Source: Oscillospiraceae bacterium
Lineage (GTDB): Bacteria; Bacillota; Clostridia; Oscillospirales; Ruminococcaceae
Direction: 5' to 3'
Assembly: GCA_900762805.1 (NCBI GenBank)
Contig: CAAFHY010000188.1
Coordinates: 1 to 7,553, forward strand
Length of the DNA stretch: 7,553 bases
Below are positions 6,502 to 7,553 of the stretch, in pieces. How positions within the stretch are numbered: position 1 is the first letter of the stretch; each line of letters begins with the position of its first letter. Both the position numbers and the translations under genes were made by a program. The notes under the pieces were generated by a model. That model was not told the origin of the DNA, did not search any database, and saw only the letters and a program-made list of their open reading frames with translations.

Positions 6502-7101
6502 CTATGGGCAAGCAGATAGAGAGCGCAGCGCTTGAGAAAAAGGAATTGAGGCTTGGGTCATGCTTTGCAGGATAAAGATATATCGGGCACTCGATGAAAA
6601 GTGGTCGGGAGTCTTCCAAAGAACGCTATAGAAGCGCTTTTTCATGCGGTAGATGCGGAACGCCTGGTCTGCGGCGGTGTCGTTGGGCTTTGCTTTGACG
6701 ATGCACTCCTTGGTGATAAGCCCATAGTGCTGACCGCTGACCGGACATTTCAGCGGACACTTGAACACACCGTTTCGCTTCTCGGTCGCTTCGCAGGAGA
6801 CGGTGTCCGTCAGCACGCCGAGTCCGAAGGTGGAGAAATCTATGGCATTGGATGGATATAGGACAGGAATCATATGGGTTTCCTCGCTTTCCATATATTC
6901 TTTGAATCGTTTTCGGAAGGGCGGACAGCGTATCTGGTGCATGGTGTATGCCGGCAGTGCCGGTCTTTCGGCAGAGATATCTGTAAGCCGGATTTGCGGT
7001 TCTTCAAAGTGAACGCCGATGCCTCGCGGCTTGAAGTTGGGAACGGCTGTCATCAGCCGTTCCATTCGGTGGCTTTGCGGGGTTTCTGAGAATACGGTCA
7101 T
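6502..7101 (-). CDS. Chimeric mobile-element ORF containing a phage tail fragment
   Basis: The 199 codons fall into three unlike parts. Residues 1-76 (7101-6874) begin MTVFSETPQSHRMERLM and belong to no family I can name. Residues 77-155 (6873-6637) match the N-terminus of Firmicutes siphophage tail proteins with a prophage-tail/endopeptidase domain. The last 44 residues resemble neither part and look like fortuitous read-through to the TAG at 6502-6504. I chose the ATG at 7101 because AGGAG (7109-7113) sits 7 nt before it; the ATG at 7119, six codons upstream, has no Shine-Dalgarno. A second good site (6882-6885) precedes the ATG at 6873, so the phage segment may be translated alone. The gene lies downstream of a terminator facing it and has no visible promoter of its own. 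It is most likely a relic formed by recombination, and expression is doubtful. Confidence 0.5.
   Translation of the reverse strand: MTVFSETPQSHRMERLMTAVPNFKPRGIGVHFEEPQIRLTDISAERPALPAYTMHQIRCPPFRKRFKEYMESEETHMIPVLYPSNAIDFSTFGLGVLTDTVSCEATEKRNGVFKCPLKCPVSGQHYGLITKECIVKAKPNDTAADQAFRIYRMKKRFYSVLWKTPDHFSSSARYIFILQSMTQASIPFSQALRSLSACP
6637..6873 (-). pseudogene. Truncated phage tail protein (prophage tail endopeptidase N-terminus)
   Basis: The segment starts MIPVLYPSN and continues with GLGVLTDTVSCEATEKRNG, a CPVSGQHY stretch, KPNDT and FRIYRMKK. This order (MIPVLY, GLG.L.D..SCE.TE.RNG, PV.G.HY, KPN, FRIY) is how many Firmicutes siphophage tail-tip/tail-spike proteins begin, recognised from memory of the family. 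Intact members run to several hundred residues or more; here the resemblance stops after about 79. Its ATG keeps a GAGG site 8 nt upstream (6882-6885), as expected for a former gene start. Two cysteines in FKCPLKCP, where I expect an alternating hydrophobic/charged strand, suggest decay. No other tail genes flank it, so it is a fragment rather than a resident prophage. Confidence 0.7.
6882..6885 (-). promoter_or_regulatory. Ribosome binding site for the phage-tail fragment
   Basis: On the minus strand GAGG lies 8 nt before the ATG at 6873. It marks the ancestral start of the phage tail gene inside the longer open frame and may still allow independent initiation. Confidence 0.5.
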
Positions 7102-7108
7102 ATCCCTT

Positions 7109-7113
7109 CTCCT
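7109..7113 (-). promoter_or_regulatory. Ribosome binding site that decides the 7101 start
   Basis: The minus strand reads AGGAG followed by 7 nt and then ATG at 7101. The in-frame ATG at 7119 lies upstream of this site and is preceded only by terminator T-tract sequence, so 7101 is preferred. Confidence 0.65.
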
Positions 7114-7126
7114 TGTCATGGAATAG

Positions 7127-7159
7127 AAAAAGCCCTCCGGTTTTTATGAGCCGGAGGGC
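7127..7159 (-). terminator. Intrinsic terminator between the two minus-strand genes
   Basis: On the minus strand GCCCTCCGG (7159-7151) pairs perfectly with CCGGAGGGC (7140-7132) across a 10-nt loop, followed by TTTTT (7131-7127). The stem begins 8 nt beyond the stop codon of the right-edge gene. It should end that transcript before the 6502-7101 frame, whose Shine-Dalgarno lies only about 14 nt further on. Confidence 0.85.
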
Positions 7160-7167
7160 GATGATGA

Positions 7168-7553
7168 TTACATATTCTGTTGCGGTTCGGTGCTGTGCTC
7201 AAAGGCCGGCGGATTGGCTTCAAGGGAGGGGTATCCGTCTACGAGCTTTTCTTCGAGCCTATCAAGCTGCCGTTCCTGATCGCAGGTCAGCGTTTCACAG
7301 CTGCATTTGGTAAAGTCCACACAGCGGTAAATGTCTGCGGCCTCCTGTTCGGTGAACAGCCGGCATTTGGGGATAAGACCTGAGCGCACGGCAAAAGACT
7401 CTTTGGCGTATTCATAGCTCGGAGAATAATCTCCCCGGAATACCGCACGGCTGTCCGCGGTCTGCTTCCATGTAACGAATTCAAAGCCGTAATGTTCGCT
7501 GTATTTGGCCGCCAGCACTGTATGCCCGAAGGAAACAAGCTGTCGGTATTCCG
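7168..7553 (-). CDS. Accessory mobile-element protein of unknown function, 5' end outside window
   Basis: The frame is open from the right edge to a TAA at 7168-7170, giving 128 visible C-terminal residues. The first visible residues are EYRQLVSFGHTVLAAKY. The GTG at 7518 is internal, because the frame stays open and protein-like upstream of it. Readable features are SEHYGFEFVTWKQ, SYEYAKESFAVRSGLI, FTEQEAADIYRCVDF and a charged stretch, CDQERQLDRLEEKL, that is probably helical, then a polar tail. The pattern of a short aromatic strand (HYG..FVTW), a helix with FA.RSGLI and then LFT.E....IY resembles unnamed C-terminal segments in proteins of clostridial conjugative elements. That link is from memory and unverified. 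No signal peptide or membrane segment is visible. An intrinsic terminator follows directly. Confidence 0.6.
   Translation of the reverse strand, partial: EYRQLVSFGHTVLAAKYSEHYGFEFVTWKQTADSRAVFRGDYSPSYEYAKESFAVRSGLIPKCRLFTEQEAADIYRCVDFTKCSCETLTCDQERQLDRLEEKLVDGYPSLEANPPAFEHSTEPQQNM

Noticed and set aside
6601..7089. Plus-strand frames across the mobile region (6601-6861, 6761-7012, 6874-7089)
   Set aside because: They lie opposite the minus-strand frame carrying the recognisable phage tail segment and show no motifs or ribosome sites.
7117..7119. An upstream ATG as the start of the chimeric minus-strand frame
   Set aside because: It is preceded by terminator T-tract sequence with no Shine-Dalgarno. 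The AGGAG at 7109-7113 points to the ATG at 7101.

Overview
The window looks like chromosome from a GC-rich Clostridia/Firmicutes bacterium, probably of the Oscillospiraceae/Ruminococcaceae type. This is inferred from the strongly GC-biased third codon positions, the purine-rich Shine-Dalgarno sites, the AT-rich sigma-A-type promoters, and a right end that carries Firmicutes phage and conjugative-element gene fragments. I cannot name a species from the sequence alone.

Layout. Positions 1-309 hold no convincing gene. A good extended -10 promoter (310-338) then drives a two-gene operon. The first gene is rlmB (404-1168), a SPOUT methyltransferase for 23S rRNA Gm2251. The second (1158-3683) overlaps it by 11 bp and encodes an 841-residue membrane protein. 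That protein has the eight-helix layout of a P1B-type (heavy-metal) ATPase, but every catalytic signature I could align is altered. About 300 nt of GC-rich, weakly repetitive non-coding sequence follows, ending in a textbook intrinsic terminator (3980-4007). A second promoter (4127-4156) then drives a stand-alone EF-G-like GTPase (4212-6272) of the divergent EF-G2 class. It is followed by a perfect 13-bp UUCG hairpin (6358-6387).

From about 6390 onward the character changes. The sequence is less GC-biased and genes lie on the minus strand. These are a 5'-truncated accessory gene running in from the right edge (7168-7553), an intrinsic terminator (7127-7159), and one open frame (6502-7101). 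That frame appears to be a chimera of a small unknown protein, about 79 residues from the start of a phage tail protein, and an unrelated tail. I read this as mobile-element debris beside the core genes.

The core genes point to translation and ribosome maintenance (RlmB and EF-G-like), with the degenerate P-type ATPase-like protein co-expressed with RlmB. That protein is the best candidate here for undescribed biology. I see no CRISPR array, tRNA, rRNA or complete insertion sequence.
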